DNA of 64,000 nucleotides from Edaphochlamys debaryana (lineage: Eukaryota > Chlorophyta > Chlorophyceae > Chlamydomonadales), in assembly GCA_016858145.1 (NCBI GenBank), contig JAEHOE010000015.1, positions 620,001 to 684,000 on the forward strand, written 5' to 3'. Within the stretch, counting starts at the first letter, position 1; every line of letters starts with the position of its first letter. Made by a program: the position numbers and the translations under genes. The notes below the pieces were generated by a model. That model had not been told where the DNA came from, searched no databases, and worked only from the letters and a program-made list of their open reading frames with translations. Positions 43,497 to 54,183 of the stretch are shown here, in pieces.

Positions 43497-45779
43497 ATGC
43501 AAGACCCAAGTTGCGACCTCGCGGCCTTCGAGCGGAGCCCCAGCGGCACGGGCGCTGCCATGCCCCTCATGCGCTCCAGCGACCCCGGCTCCTTCACCCG
43601 CCCTTCCCACCCCTCCGACACCTGCCCCTCCCCCTGCGCCCCCTGGCCCGCCTCCATGCACTCCCTCGAGCCCGCTACCCCCGACGATATCGATGACACG
43701 GCCTGCTTCTGGGCCGATTCCCCCTTCGACCCCCCCTCCTCTGCCAACGGCCCCTGCTCCAGCTCCGATGCTCTGTGCCCAACCGCGTCGCCCCCATGCT
43801 CGTCACCCGTCGGGTCCTTCACAGCCGGCTGCGCCACGCCTCCGGGCGGGTGCGAGCGCCGCATGTTTGTCAGCGGCTCCGAGTCCCACCCCTCCGCCCC
43901 CTCCTCCTCCGACGCCCCCTCTACCGACGTGCCCTCGCCCAGCTCCACCGAGGCCCTGCCCTCTCCGCCCGCCGCCTCCCGCCTCCACCGAGACCGCCAG
44001 GCGCTCCTGGGCTGGTGCGTGTGGGAGGACGCGTACGGCAATGAGTACGTCAGCGACGGAGCCGGCGGCGTGCGGCCCCGGGCATCGCCAGACGAGCCCC
44101 TGCCTGCCCTCTCGGCCAAGACCCCCGCCAGCGTGTCTGACTCGGGGTCGGTGGACGGACCGGCGGCGGCCGTGGGGCTGCTGTCCCGCGCCTCCTCCTT
44201 AGATGCGGATCTGGATCTGCCCCTAGATCTGCTGGATCTGGATCTCGAGATTGATTCCGCCGAGGCCAAGGCCGCCGAGGCCAAGACCGCGGCGGCCGAG
44301 GCCGAGAGCGAGGCCGCCCGCCTGCGCCGCCTGCTACCCCCCCTCCGCCCCGAGGGCCCCTTCGACTGGTCCCTTCGCCTCATCAGCCCCGAGCGAGACG
44401 TTGAGCTGGGAGTGGAGCCGGCCGAATCCTCGGCCGGTGTGGCCAAACTGTACAAGGTGCGTGCCGCCAGCCGCCAGGCAGCCCATACGTCGGCCGGGCC
44501 GCGGGCGGCGGAGTGCCTGCTGCTCCGGGGCGCCCGCGAGGGCCCCCGCCCCGCCACCCCCGCCAAGGTCATTACGGCGGATGCGCTGCTGGACTATGCG
44601 CACCGGAGGTTCAAGAAGGGCATGGCGCTCATGTGCAAGGTGGGTGGGGTGGTGGGGAGGGGCGGGGTGGGATGGGCGGTGGGATGGGTCATGGGTGGGT
44701 GGGAGGGAGGTAACTAGGATGGCAGGGAGAAGTAAAATGGTCACACGTGGAGTGCAGCAGGGCTGCAATTTCTTGATATGGGGCCACTAACGCCCGAGGG
44801 ATGCATTCGCGGGTGGGGCAGGTGGGCCGTTCGAAGAGGGCGGGGAGATGGTCGGATGGCCTTCGGGGAAGGAACTGGGCATTCGGAGCAGGATTTCGGT
44901 TTGGGTGGGGGGAATGGTTACGGGACGGGTCGAATGGGCGGGATGGGCTGGGCAGATTGTTGGACTCCCTATATATGTTATGCTTGGCAGGAGGACACGG
45001 GGAGTGGATGTATGTGATGGGCAGCAGGGCGGGTACGGCGGGCAGTGGAATAAATGTTGCGGGGACTCATCAATGGGATGGTTGAGGTAGCGGGCTTGGA
45101 ATTGGAACTGGAGGGTTGGAGGAGACCGAAGTGCAGAAGTTGCGGCAAGAAAACGTCCATCGTCATAACCGCTTATTTTAGGGGTTTCTATAGTGCAAGG
45201 GGACAAAATCGAGCACGGCAGGATCACTTTTGCGCTAACCGTTTCCTCCGCCCCTGATCTCTCTCCCCTTAGGCCGCGTGGACCTCTCGGCCCGTGGAGC
45301 CGATTCTGCCCGAGGGCACTGCCGCCGCCTCCCTGGGCTCCCGCCTGCCGGGGACAATCGTGGAGAACCCCAGCGGACCCGCGCAAATTGCTGTGCCGGA
45401 GGACTCTGGGGTAAAGCTCGTGTCCACCTTCCCCTCGGCAAAGACGGGGCCGGCCAAGCCGGTCGCTGCCGGCCACAACGCCGCGGGCATGCCTCCCGTG
45501 CGCCCTCCCACCGCCACCCCCACCGCCACCTCCGCCGCCCCTCGTTCTGTCGCGCCCAAGGCGCTTGCCTGCAAGGCCGCCCACGCCAAGCGGCCGGCGG
45601 CGCTCAGTTCGGCGAAGTCCTTGCCGAACCCGTCCCGGCCGGCCCCGGCTAAGCGGAACGGCTCGGCGGGGCCCCGTCAGCGGCTCTCCTTCTCGGGGGC
45701 TGAGCGGCCGGTGGCGGAGGCCGGGGCGGCAGCGGCTGAGGAACGCCTAGCCAAGCGGCCTCGCCCCAGCGTGGCCTGA
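43497..45779 (+). CDS. Unrecognised nuclear-type protein, paralogue A
   Basis: I do not recognise this family. Two exons, 43497-44639 and 45273-45779, give 549 residues. The N-terminal 150 residues are Ser/Pro-rich and look disordered. A core (RDRQALLGWCVWEDAYGNEY, then VSDGAGGVRPRASP) follows. Next comes an acidic Leu/Asp run (DLDLPLDLLDLDLEIDS), an Ala/Glu coiled coil, and a second conserved block: GPFDWSLRLISPE, then LLDYAHRRFKKGMALMCK spliced to AAWTSRPVEPILPEG. The tail is Lys/Pro/Ala-rich and ends in KRPRPS, like a nuclear localisation signal. A similar protein is encoded at 49603. A 3' splice-site-like GCGCAG lies 8 bp before the ATG, so a 5' UTR or coding exon may lie upstream. A regulatory role is a guess. 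Confidence 0.75.
43932..44104 (+). repeat. 173-bp near-identical core, copy in paralogue A
   Basis: Aligns without gaps to 50146-50318 with four mismatches by eye (about 98%). The flanking coding sequence on both sides is strongly diverged and needs gaps to align. It encodes the GWCVWEDAYGNEYVSDGAGG core. Confidence 0.88.
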
Positions 45780-47412
45780 GCTTGAGGGGCGAGCGGGGCA
45801 GGAGCAGTCTCGGCTCGTTGTTTGGGCGGCGGTAGGACTCGTTAGCCTTGGCGCGGCGCTCCCCGCTGTGCCTTTTCCTGGCCCAATTGCAATCCGCGGG
45901 CTTTGCTGTGGACTGTCGGCGGCCCTGGGGAGAGAGCCGTGGCACGTACACTGGCTGGAGTACGTACGGCGGGCCGCATGGGCTACGCTGTGAATTTCAT
46001 TCGATCTTCCTTGGCGTGAGTCTGCGCTGGGGGGCTGTGTGCTGGGGTGCGAAGTACTGAGCCATTCAAACGGCGCCGCATGGTGACTGACCTCTCGACA
46101 GACAGATTCGCGTGATGGGCTCAGATAGCGAGACGGGGTGGTTGTTTGCATTCCTGTTGGGTTGTTTTTGCAGGGTTGCCACGGTTCTCCGCAGGGGTTG
46201 GGTGCGCGCTTGATTGCGCCAGTTGCAGTTGAGAGGTGCGTGTATACCGGTAGCCAGGATGCTGAACTTCGTGGTTCGACCAAGTTGCGCCGTGGAGGCT
46301 TGGAGAGCCCCGCGCTCAGGCGCTGTACCCGCCGTAGGGGTCAGTCTTCTGGCGTGTGCACATTGGGGTTTTGTGAGCTGTTGTGGCTCGTGAGCGTCCG
46401 TCATGGTACGTTACTAGCAACTAGAGTCGCCGTACGCGGCGACAGGCTGCGGTACGTGCACGTTTTTCGCGTGACTATCCTGAATGAGGGTATTGTTTTA
46501 GGCAGGAGCGTTCTTGGAATCCTTGTGCGCGTGCAAGCGCCTTTCCGTGCATAGTATAAGTGGTCATGCCGTGGGCCTACGCCAAGGACGGCTGATGGAG
46601 GCTGTGTGATTGCCGCTATCGTACATACGCATGCGTGAAGGAGGGCTGAGCGGTTCACGCGGCACCTCAAAGTCTAGGTTAGTTTATTAGCTCTAGCACT
46701 GTGCTTGTCCCTTGCATGGGGCGCTCAGCCACGGCGTGCTCGAGCAATCCTAGGGCAGGATGTCCAGACGACAGGCGTGCATACCCGTGCATATGGAGTG
46801 GCTGGCTGTCTGTCCCCCGTGATTGATCGGGCGCATGGCTGGGAGCATCAGCAGGTCAAGAGCTTGGGAGCATCGGGGCAATTGGGGTAGTTTGTTGCCC
46901 GCATGAGTTTCTCGTGGGCGGGGCTATTGACGACCTGCAAGCCGGGATGGGTTCATTTGAATGTGGGAGAACTGACATCACCGGTACATGGAAGCACCGG
47001 TAGGCGGAAGTATGTGCCAGGACAGACCGTGCGCTAGCCCTGCGTGCCATCTTGCACAGGAGCTGCGCAGTTGTAAGTTGCCTCTGATCTCTGCCCATGG
47101 ACCCGCGTCCGCTCTCTTCCTTGTGCAGTCGCCTCTCACGGCGCATCGCCAGCTGGAGCAAAGCTGCGGCAGTATGCCCCTGACCCAGCCCTTCGGCCTT
47201 CCTTCGCACCGCAACGCACGGCACCGGTAGGTGCCGCCTGGCTTGCTGGCCGGTCGGCGGCCCTGGGCCCGTGGGCCGGCCTGGCTGAGCCTGAGCCCAC
47301 CCACACGATGGACCGCAGCGCACCTGACTCTCTCGAGGGCAACCAGCAGCTCGGAGCATGGGCGTGTCATGACGCTGTGGGGCGCTGCTGTTGACACGTA
47401 GACTGTTGATAG

Positions 47413-47467
47413 GCATGACTAATGCAAGCGGGTGCGGTATGGCGTGGTACGGAAGGATGGGTTTTAC
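47413..47467 (+). repeat. Direct repeat, copy 1
   Basis: Begins GCATGACTAATGCAAGCGGG and ends GGGTTTTAC. It resembles 47794-47858, which has extra GGTACGGT units in the middle. Confidence 0.7.
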
Positions 47468-47645
47468 CGGAACGTAGTCATCATCGCCGCACACGTCCAC
47501 CCCTTCCACTCGCCGCCGCCGCCGCCGGCGGCTTGGCAATCCCCCCAAGCCCCCAGCCTCCCCCCAGCCCTGGTCCCTGCAGCTCTGAGCCTGGGGTTGT
47601 GGGGTTGCTTGGCTTCACCTCTGCCTGCCCAGTGTGCTGAGCGTG

Positions 47646-47681
47646 CGTGGGCAGGCCCACGCACATGTGGGCCTGCCCACG
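47646..47681. other. Perfect 15-bp hairpin
   Basis: Arms CGTGGGCAGGCCCAC (47646-47660) and its exact reverse complement (47667-47681) are separated by a 6-nt loop. It could fold as RNA or be a transposon terminus relic. It is too short for a typical miRNA precursor. Confidence 0.7.
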
Positions 47682-47793
47682 TAACGGAACCTAGGCCAAT
47701 CTCATGCTGGTTCGGCAATCAGCTCGCCTGTTTGGCAAGCAGCTCTGCCTCAAACATGGGAGGCGCCACGACGCTGCTGTCAAGTGGGGCACA

Positions 47794-47858
47794 GCATGAC
47801 TGATGCAAGTGGGTACGGTCCGGTACGGTATGGCACGGTACGGAAGGTCGGGTTTTAC
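47794..47858 (+). repeat. Direct repeat, copy 2
   Basis: Partner of 47413-47467: GCATGACTGATGCAAGTGGG, then several GGTACGG-type units, then GGGTTTTAC. The difference between copies is an expansion of the GGTACGG unit. Confidence 0.7.
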
Positions 47859-49602
47859 TGCACCATCAGGATGTCAACCTGTGCCCTGGCAAAGAGCGTG
47901 GGGAAGCTGAGTGCTGGGGACGAGGACCGTGTAACCGTTTGAACTTTTGAGCCCAGGGTTTTGATTGCTGAGGAGGGGGGTAAGGATCTGAGTGGCCGTT
48001 GGCCACGCCCGGAAAGCGAACCCTCCCCGGCCCTAGCTTTCCCCTTGTGCGCCAAGCCCCTCAAGCGCACAGCCTGAGCAGGAATGCGACATGCATGCGA
48101 CATGCGGTAGGCTGAGCACTCGTCACCGGCCACCGGGAGCCACAAGGCAGGACCCGGCTGGCTTCCTCCAAACGGGCACCCAGCAGCACGCACAAGTCAC
48201 ATCAGGGCTCCAGGCAGTCCAGGGGCCAAGGGTCCGTGCCCGGTCCGTGGGTGTCTCCTTGGCGGAGGTACCGGTAGTCCGGTACCTTCAATTGAGCGCG
48301 CCGTATGGTGGTGGCCAAACTGTAATGCCTGGCGAGTAGGGCCTGGGCAGGGCGGGCTGGCGGGGTCACTCGCGTGAATCGTGCCATCTCCCCTTGGGAA
48401 GCCAACCCCCTACCTGCCTCACCCTCACCCTCCCCCACATGCTCAGCTTTTGCTCCCGCAGGCCTGACGCCCTGCTGACACCTCCTGACACCGCATAAAC
48501 GTGCAATCGTCTATGACCGACTTGCAGGTACCAATCGCGCCCGACTTGCCCGATGAGTCGTTTTAAGGCTGGACGCATAAAGCGTAGGTCGCTTGAGATG
48601 CCGAAGGTCGCGCGCTCTGACGGCGAGGTAGTCAGGGAGAGAGTAACCCCGGCGGTACATGCGCTACCTTGCTTTTGCTTGCGAGGCGACTGTTGTGTGA
48701 ACTCTGCGCTATACTGTTGAGGTCAAGCATGCCCAGTCCTTTCCGGGTCGCGGGCGTCTGGAGATGGTACGCGCAAAGTAAGTACGCGCATGGCTCATAA
48801 CCGGGGCCCATCTGGCAGCTGAGCCTCCAGTTGCCTGTGCAGTGCAAACAGAATGCGTATGCGGTCCTAGCAAAACGGATTGCGTGCCCGTTGGCCCGAC
48901 GTCGCCCTCAAATCCAGCCTGAGGCAAGGTCGCGCGGGTACGATCCCCGTCAAAACACCTCCCTGGCCATAGACAACACATACCATAGACTTGCTATACA
49001 CAGTCAAGTCACCAGCGTACTGGCGAGGAACGCGCCTGACGGACCAACGACAGTGTCGCATTTTGGGCTGCGAGTTCACAGGGTCCTCTGACTTCATCTA
49101 AAGCGTCTTCAATCCTATCATTCAGCAGAACCAGCTCGCGCGGGCGCTCCGTGGTCGCCACTCTCTCGCACGTTTCTGCCCCTGGCCACCAGGTAAGCGC
49201 CTTACGACCACAACCGCAGCCCACAGATATGACTGCTAGATGATAGTGCGCAAGGATGGGCAAAACGGGGCGGTCTGTCGTGAGCGCGGCCCAGCGCGGC
49301 GGTGAGCGACCGGACACTTCGGTGCAGTTTGCGGAGAGCCAGAACACCCGCGTCTGCACGGAAGCAGACGTCATTCACTTGCACAGACGTCGAGTTTAGC
49401 TTCCGTCGTCAAAGTCTTGCGCCGTGCTCGACGCATGTCGCCAGGGCCAGCCCGGCGCCGACCTGCAGTGGTCGTAAACAGACAATTCGCAACACAGCGC
49501 ATCCTTAAGATCAACTCATCTGGTGTTTTGACTGCGGACGTCCGCGCTAGATGACCAACCGACCTGACGTAGTGCCTGACTTTCTTCTCACCGCCAGGTC
49601 TC

Positions 49603-51682
49603 ATGGAGTTCGCTCGTCAGAGCGGTGCAAGCTCAAGCTTTCATGGCGAAGTTCAGGGAGTTTCGGCCTTTGCCAAAGTCTCAGTAAGCTCGGAATTGCC
49701 TTCGCCGTTGGCCGCGACACGCTGCCCAGGCAACGGGCTGAAGGAGGCTGAGGTTACGGCTGACGTCAACGCGCCAACTACGTCAGCGTCAGGCGCCGTC
49801 TGGACGAGCGAGGGCATGGTGGCCGGAAGCCGGTCGCCGTGCGGCCACGGCCTCGAGACCTGCCTCCCGACCGCGCCCGGCACCCCCGCCGATCCCGCTC
49901 CCGCCCGCTCCAGTGCCTGGGCGCCCGCCTCCTGCGGCACTCCCACCTGGTCTGGCGGTCCAGCACTCGCGCAAGCGCCGTTCTATCCCCGAGCACACCG
50001 GGCCCAAAACCCAGACGCGACATGTAGTGAGGATGCCGTGCCGCTCTCCCCTGCGGAGCGCATCGAAGTCGAGCATGCCCAAACCGCTTCTCAAGACCAG
50101 CAGGAGCTCCGTGGGGCGACGCCAACCAATGCGGACGCTGTGGAGCCCTCGCCCAGCTCCCCCGAGCCCCTGCCCTCCCCGCCCGCCGCCTCCCGCCTCC
50201 ACCGAGACCGCCAGGCGCTCCTGGGCTGGTGCGTGTGGGAGGACGCGTACGGCAATGAGTACGTCAGCGACGGAGCCGGCGGCGTACGGCCCCGGGCATC
50301 GCCAGACGAGCCCCTGCCAGGAGAGGCGACTTCCGCATCGGGCGGCAGCGTTCAGCCATCTGCAGCCGGCGAGGACGAGACCGAGCCCGACACCGAGTCC
50401 GCCTGCCTGCGCCGGATGATGCCGGAGCTGCGTAACGAGGGCCCCTTCGACTGGTCCCTGAGCCTCGTGGGCGACGGGGATGCGCGGCTGGGCTTGGAGC
50501 CAGCGGAAGCCGGCGCGGGCGTTGCGGTCATGTGGGCGGGCCGGAGCAACACGGCCGCGAGGGCGCTGGCCGGTGGTGGCCCGCGGGCGGTGGAGTGCGA
50601 GCTTCTGCAGGCGGCCAGCGAGGAAGAGTGCGTTCTGGATGCGGTGCCCATCACTGCGGACACGTTGCTGGAGGACGCGTGCCTGAGGTTCGAGAGGGAC
50701 ATGGAGAGCCTGTGCCAGGTGGGAAGGCGGAGAAGTGGCGGGGACGGATGAATGCGGAGGAGAGAGGGAGCTGCTGTTGTGCGTGTCCGCACCTCGACGC
50801 CGGCTGGGCGACGGCAAGCAAGCACTGCTGACGCGCCCGCTGCCCTCCCACATGGCACTGCCTTCCTCCCCTTAGGCCGCGTGGACCCCCCGGCTCGTGG
50901 AGCCGATTCTGCCCGAGGGCACATCCGCTTCCTCCCTGGGCTCCCGCCTGCCGGGCACGCTGGCCGGCAGCCCCAGCGGGCCCGCGCTCATCGCCCTGCC
51001 CGAGGGCGCCGAGGTGACTCTGGTGCCCGCACTCTCCGCCCCCTGCATCCCCCACCTCCGCACGGGCCGTGCCAAGCGGAGCTCCAGCGCGGCGCCCAGC
51101 CCCCGCAAGCCCTCCCGCTTCGCACGCGAGAGCAGCGGCGCGTTCAAGACCGCCAGCTCCATGCTTGCACCCCCGCTGCCCGACCTCGACGGCCTGCCCC
51201 TGGCCCCGCTGCCCCTGCCCTCAATCGGCCTGGGCACGCTGGGGGCCCTGTCCCTAGAACCCCTGGGCCTGGCATCCGCGGGCTTCGAGCCCCTGGCGTC
51301 ACTGTCCCTGCCCGCCGGCGGCTTCGAGCCCCTGCCCCTGCACCCCCTGAGCCTTCCGGTACACAGCGGGATGGTGGACCGCACGCCGATCCCCCACTCG
51401 GCCAACACGCTCCTGCCCGCTGCGATGCCTCTCTCTGGGGCGCTGACCCTGCCCAACCATGGGCACATGTCGATGCCAATGCCGCTATCGCTGCCGGCGG
51501 CGGAGGGCTGCGTCGACTGGCAGATGCTCCCAGACTGCGGGGCGTGCTCGGGGCCGGACGCGGTGGCGACGGAGGCGTGGGAGGAGCGGTCGCCCAAGCG
51601 GCCGCGCCTGAGCGACCTATGCGGACTCGATCTGGACCTGGGGCTGCGGCCGACGTCCTTCTTCACAGCCCTCATGGCGTGA
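49603..51682 (+). CDS. Unrecognised nuclear-type protein, paralogue B
   Basis: Second member of the family at 43497. Two exons, 49603-50718 and 50876-51682, give 640 residues with the intron at the same place and phase (LCQ|AAWTPRLVEPILPEG here, MCK|AAWTSRPVEPILPEG in A). Conserved blocks occur in the same order: the near-identical GWCVWEDAYGNEY core, GPFDWSLSLVGD and the exon junction block. The N-terminus is unrelated in sequence to A. The C-terminus is longer, with Leu/Pro-rich repeats (LPLAPLPLPS, FEPLASLSL, FEPLPLHPL). It ends with the basic KRPRLSDL and a final LDLDLGLRP, which resembles an EAR-type LxLxL motif (inference). CACCGCCAG just before the ATG looks like an acceptor, as in A. 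Function unknown. Confidence 0.75.
50146..50318 (+). repeat. 173-bp near-identical core, copy in paralogue B
   Basis: Partner of 43932-44104: same frame, no gaps, four mismatches by eye. The sharp drop in identity at both ends suggests recent gene conversion or unusually strong constraint. Confidence 0.88.
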
Positions 51683-54183
51683 GGAAATCGCGGCGTGGCT
51701 GGAAGCTTCCTCAGCTCGGACCGGTTGCTGCACCCGGAGTTGAGCCCGGAGCAGTCCAACCGTATGCCGTGCCGATAGGTTGGGGTGGCTCGTGGTAACG
51801 GATCGAGGGCGCGCGACATGGATGGAGAGCAGTTGGCCGCAGGATGTACTACTCATCACATACTATTACCTGCACGTGCACAAGCTTACGGCTTACAACA
51901 AGCGGTGCATGCTGCCGTGAGAGACCCGACGTGGGAGCGGCTCTTTTAACCTGGGCTTGGGGCTTGGGGCCGCCGCTCCAGAGGCCACCTGTGCTTGCCT
52001 GACGAGATTGAGTCTGAGAAGGTGTGTTGGGTTGTGTCTTTGGGCCTGGGCCTGGGGGGGGCGCGCCCGGGGGTCGCGTCACTCTGCCAAGAGGGGCTGG
52101 TGCCAGGGTTTCGGTGTGGGCTTGGGCCTGGCGAGCGAGGGGGTCTCTGTGGGTGGTATAGGGCGTTTCATGTGACAATCAATGTCAAAGGTGGGAGCCG
52201 GGACTGCCTGTGGCACTGAGTGGGGTGAATGCTTCACCAGCTATGTCCTGAGAAGGGACTGCGCTGCGCTGAAGGCCGTGGACTTGGCCAATGCTCTGAA
52301 GGTGTCAAGAAGGAAGGTTTGGCGTGCGGTGACAGGAAGGTGGCCATGCCTTGGCGTTGATACGCCAGCCAGCGTGCTTGGCGGCCCGAGGGGCTGCTGG
52401 GTCCGCTGCTGGGCCGTGCGCAAGGACAAAACGGAAACGGCAGGGTGTAGCAGCAGCCAGCCGCACTCCAGAACCCAATTGTGTTATCTAAGGCTGGGAT
52501 GGGGCTGGGTTTACAACAAGATACATCCTAGTACCGCTCCTATCCATTTCTGTGTGTTGATTTGAGCCTCCTGGGCTCGGTTTACTTCGGTCTCCGCCTG
52601 AGGCGGCTCCTTTCTGTCCGCAAGAGGCCGTGGGAAGCATACTGCCGTTTTGCTCATGTCCGGTCTGCCGCGGTGTCCACTTCCCCGGTCTTGATGCCTG
52701 CTATGATACCAAGGAAGATTGCTCTCCTGTACTAGAGGGGGCTTGCCGGGGCTGATACCCGCCGTGTCACTTCGCGGATGACTGATCTGGGAGTTGGAGG
52801 CAGCGGGAGACTCCGTCAGGCTAAAGCCTGCTTTCTTGAGGCGGCGGGCTCGGTACCATGGGGTCTATTTGCAGTTCTGTCTGTCGCATTGGGTAAATGC
52901 GCTCGTACGGTGCGGCCAACAAGTCCTCATTAATCAGAATAAGAGGCACGCTATCCGTGGGCGAGGGCGCTCCTCCCTGTCAGATGGCACGGACGGTGGC
53001 AGGGCCTACACTCCTCGGCAGGCCTTGAGTGGGCCATGAGCTGTCATGAGTGCGCAATCTGCAGGTGCCGTGGGAGTTGTCGGTGTGGGAGGGGCGGTAC
53101 GTGTAGGACCTCCTGTGAGTGCGTTGTCGGTGTGCGTTATCAAGTAAGGTCACACGCATCTGGTTCCCTGGCACCAGGCCTTGTGTTTATAAACTGCACT
53201 TAATTGCTATGGGATGTAGTTGGCTTCATTGCTTCTTTGTGTCAGCTTTGTGCCGTCGGATTCAGCGGCCCCTACTAACTGTTCGGACTTCATCAGCCTC
53301 TGACTCAGGGTCTCTCAAGCCCCACGCACCTAGAGGCTGTGGTTTGTGCGCTTGTCCCTCCCCAAGCCCAAGGGCAAGAGCGAGGAGGAGGCAACACGCG
53401 AGGCTGGTGCATGGAATGGCAAGGGCCCACATGCTTACTGTGTATTTTGGCAGAAGCTGACAGGCGGCCATGTTTGAGTCTGGTGGGCGGGCCCTGTTCC
53501 CTCGCTCGGGTTCAGGCTGGGGGGACTGTACCTGACCTCACTTCATCTTCATCGTACTGCTTGCGCCTCGCTGATGTCTCGCTGTATTGCGCAGTGCGCA
53601 TGGGGTGGCGTTCAAGCCACCCAGATCCGTGTGTACTTGGGCACTGCCTCCGCAGTCAAGAAGTCTCTGTTACAGGCGTGTAAACTGAGCACTGAAGCGC
53701 ACCTGCCCTGCCCCACGCCCCCGACTAAGCAGGCGAGCTTTGCCCAAAGTTCACAACAGCCGTAGACAAAGGTGCTGCCCGAAGGCAGGAAACGTCTCGA
53801 GCAACGCAGCCCCCAACCGCTCTCCGCCACCATCCCGCGCCACGAAGTACTAGAGGCCCTAGTGCACTCGCTTGGCGTTACACCAATTGCAACTTGATCC
53901 CATGGCACACCAGTCACAACGTGATGCGCTGATGCCACCGCCTAGCCCAGAGTGCCTGCCTGACACGTGTCCTCGAGACGTCCGAATGCGCTTTGCAAAG
54001 CTCCTCTTCGGCAACATTGCATGATGCCCAGGGGTGATCACCCCTGATGATGCCCACCTCCTACACGTCCATGACAGCCTACCGGGCTACTGCCCGCAAG
54101 CCATCAAGCGCTGAAATCCTGTAAGACGCCGGCCGCTCGTACGCGCATCCAGAGCATACTCGCAAGCCCACATCCGCGGGCAG
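51683..54183. other. Gene-poor interval with convergent 3' UTRs
   Basis: No gene is supported in these 2.5 kb between the paralogue B stop and the NDUFAF5 stop. It is less GC-rich than the genes, with short simple repeats such as gggcttgggg at 51955-51970. Confidence 0.45.
53878..53882 (-). terminator. Putative polyadenylation signal TGTAA (minus strand)
   Basis: TTACA on the plus strand reads TGTAA on the NDUFAF5 strand, about 300 bp beyond its stop codon. The assignment rests on motif and position only. Confidence 0.45.

Larger units (their letters stand above)
45780..49602. other. Gene-poor interval between the paralogues
   Basis: About 3.8 kb without a supportable gene. It holds a pair of related direct repeats (47413-47467 and 47794-47858) and a perfect 15-bp inverted repeat at 47646-47681. 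The right end runs into a pyrimidine-rich CACCGCCAG 5 bp before the paralogue B ATG. Confidence 0.45.

Noticed and set aside
43466..44572. Long open frame (over 360 codons) antisense to paralogue A
   Set aside because: It mirrors the codon bias of the real gene. It has no domain and no splice logic, and the sense frame shares conserved blocks and an intron with paralogue B.
48880..48962. tRNA-like T-arm (stem GCGGG/CCCGT with 7-nt loop)
   Set aside because: No matching acceptor stem or anticodon arm could be found upstream, so only a chance stem-loop is supported.
53574..53938. Short open frames near 53.6-53.9 kb as small genes
   Set aside because: No motif, no conserved splice structure, and they overlap the likely NDUFAF5 3' UTR with its TGTAA signal.
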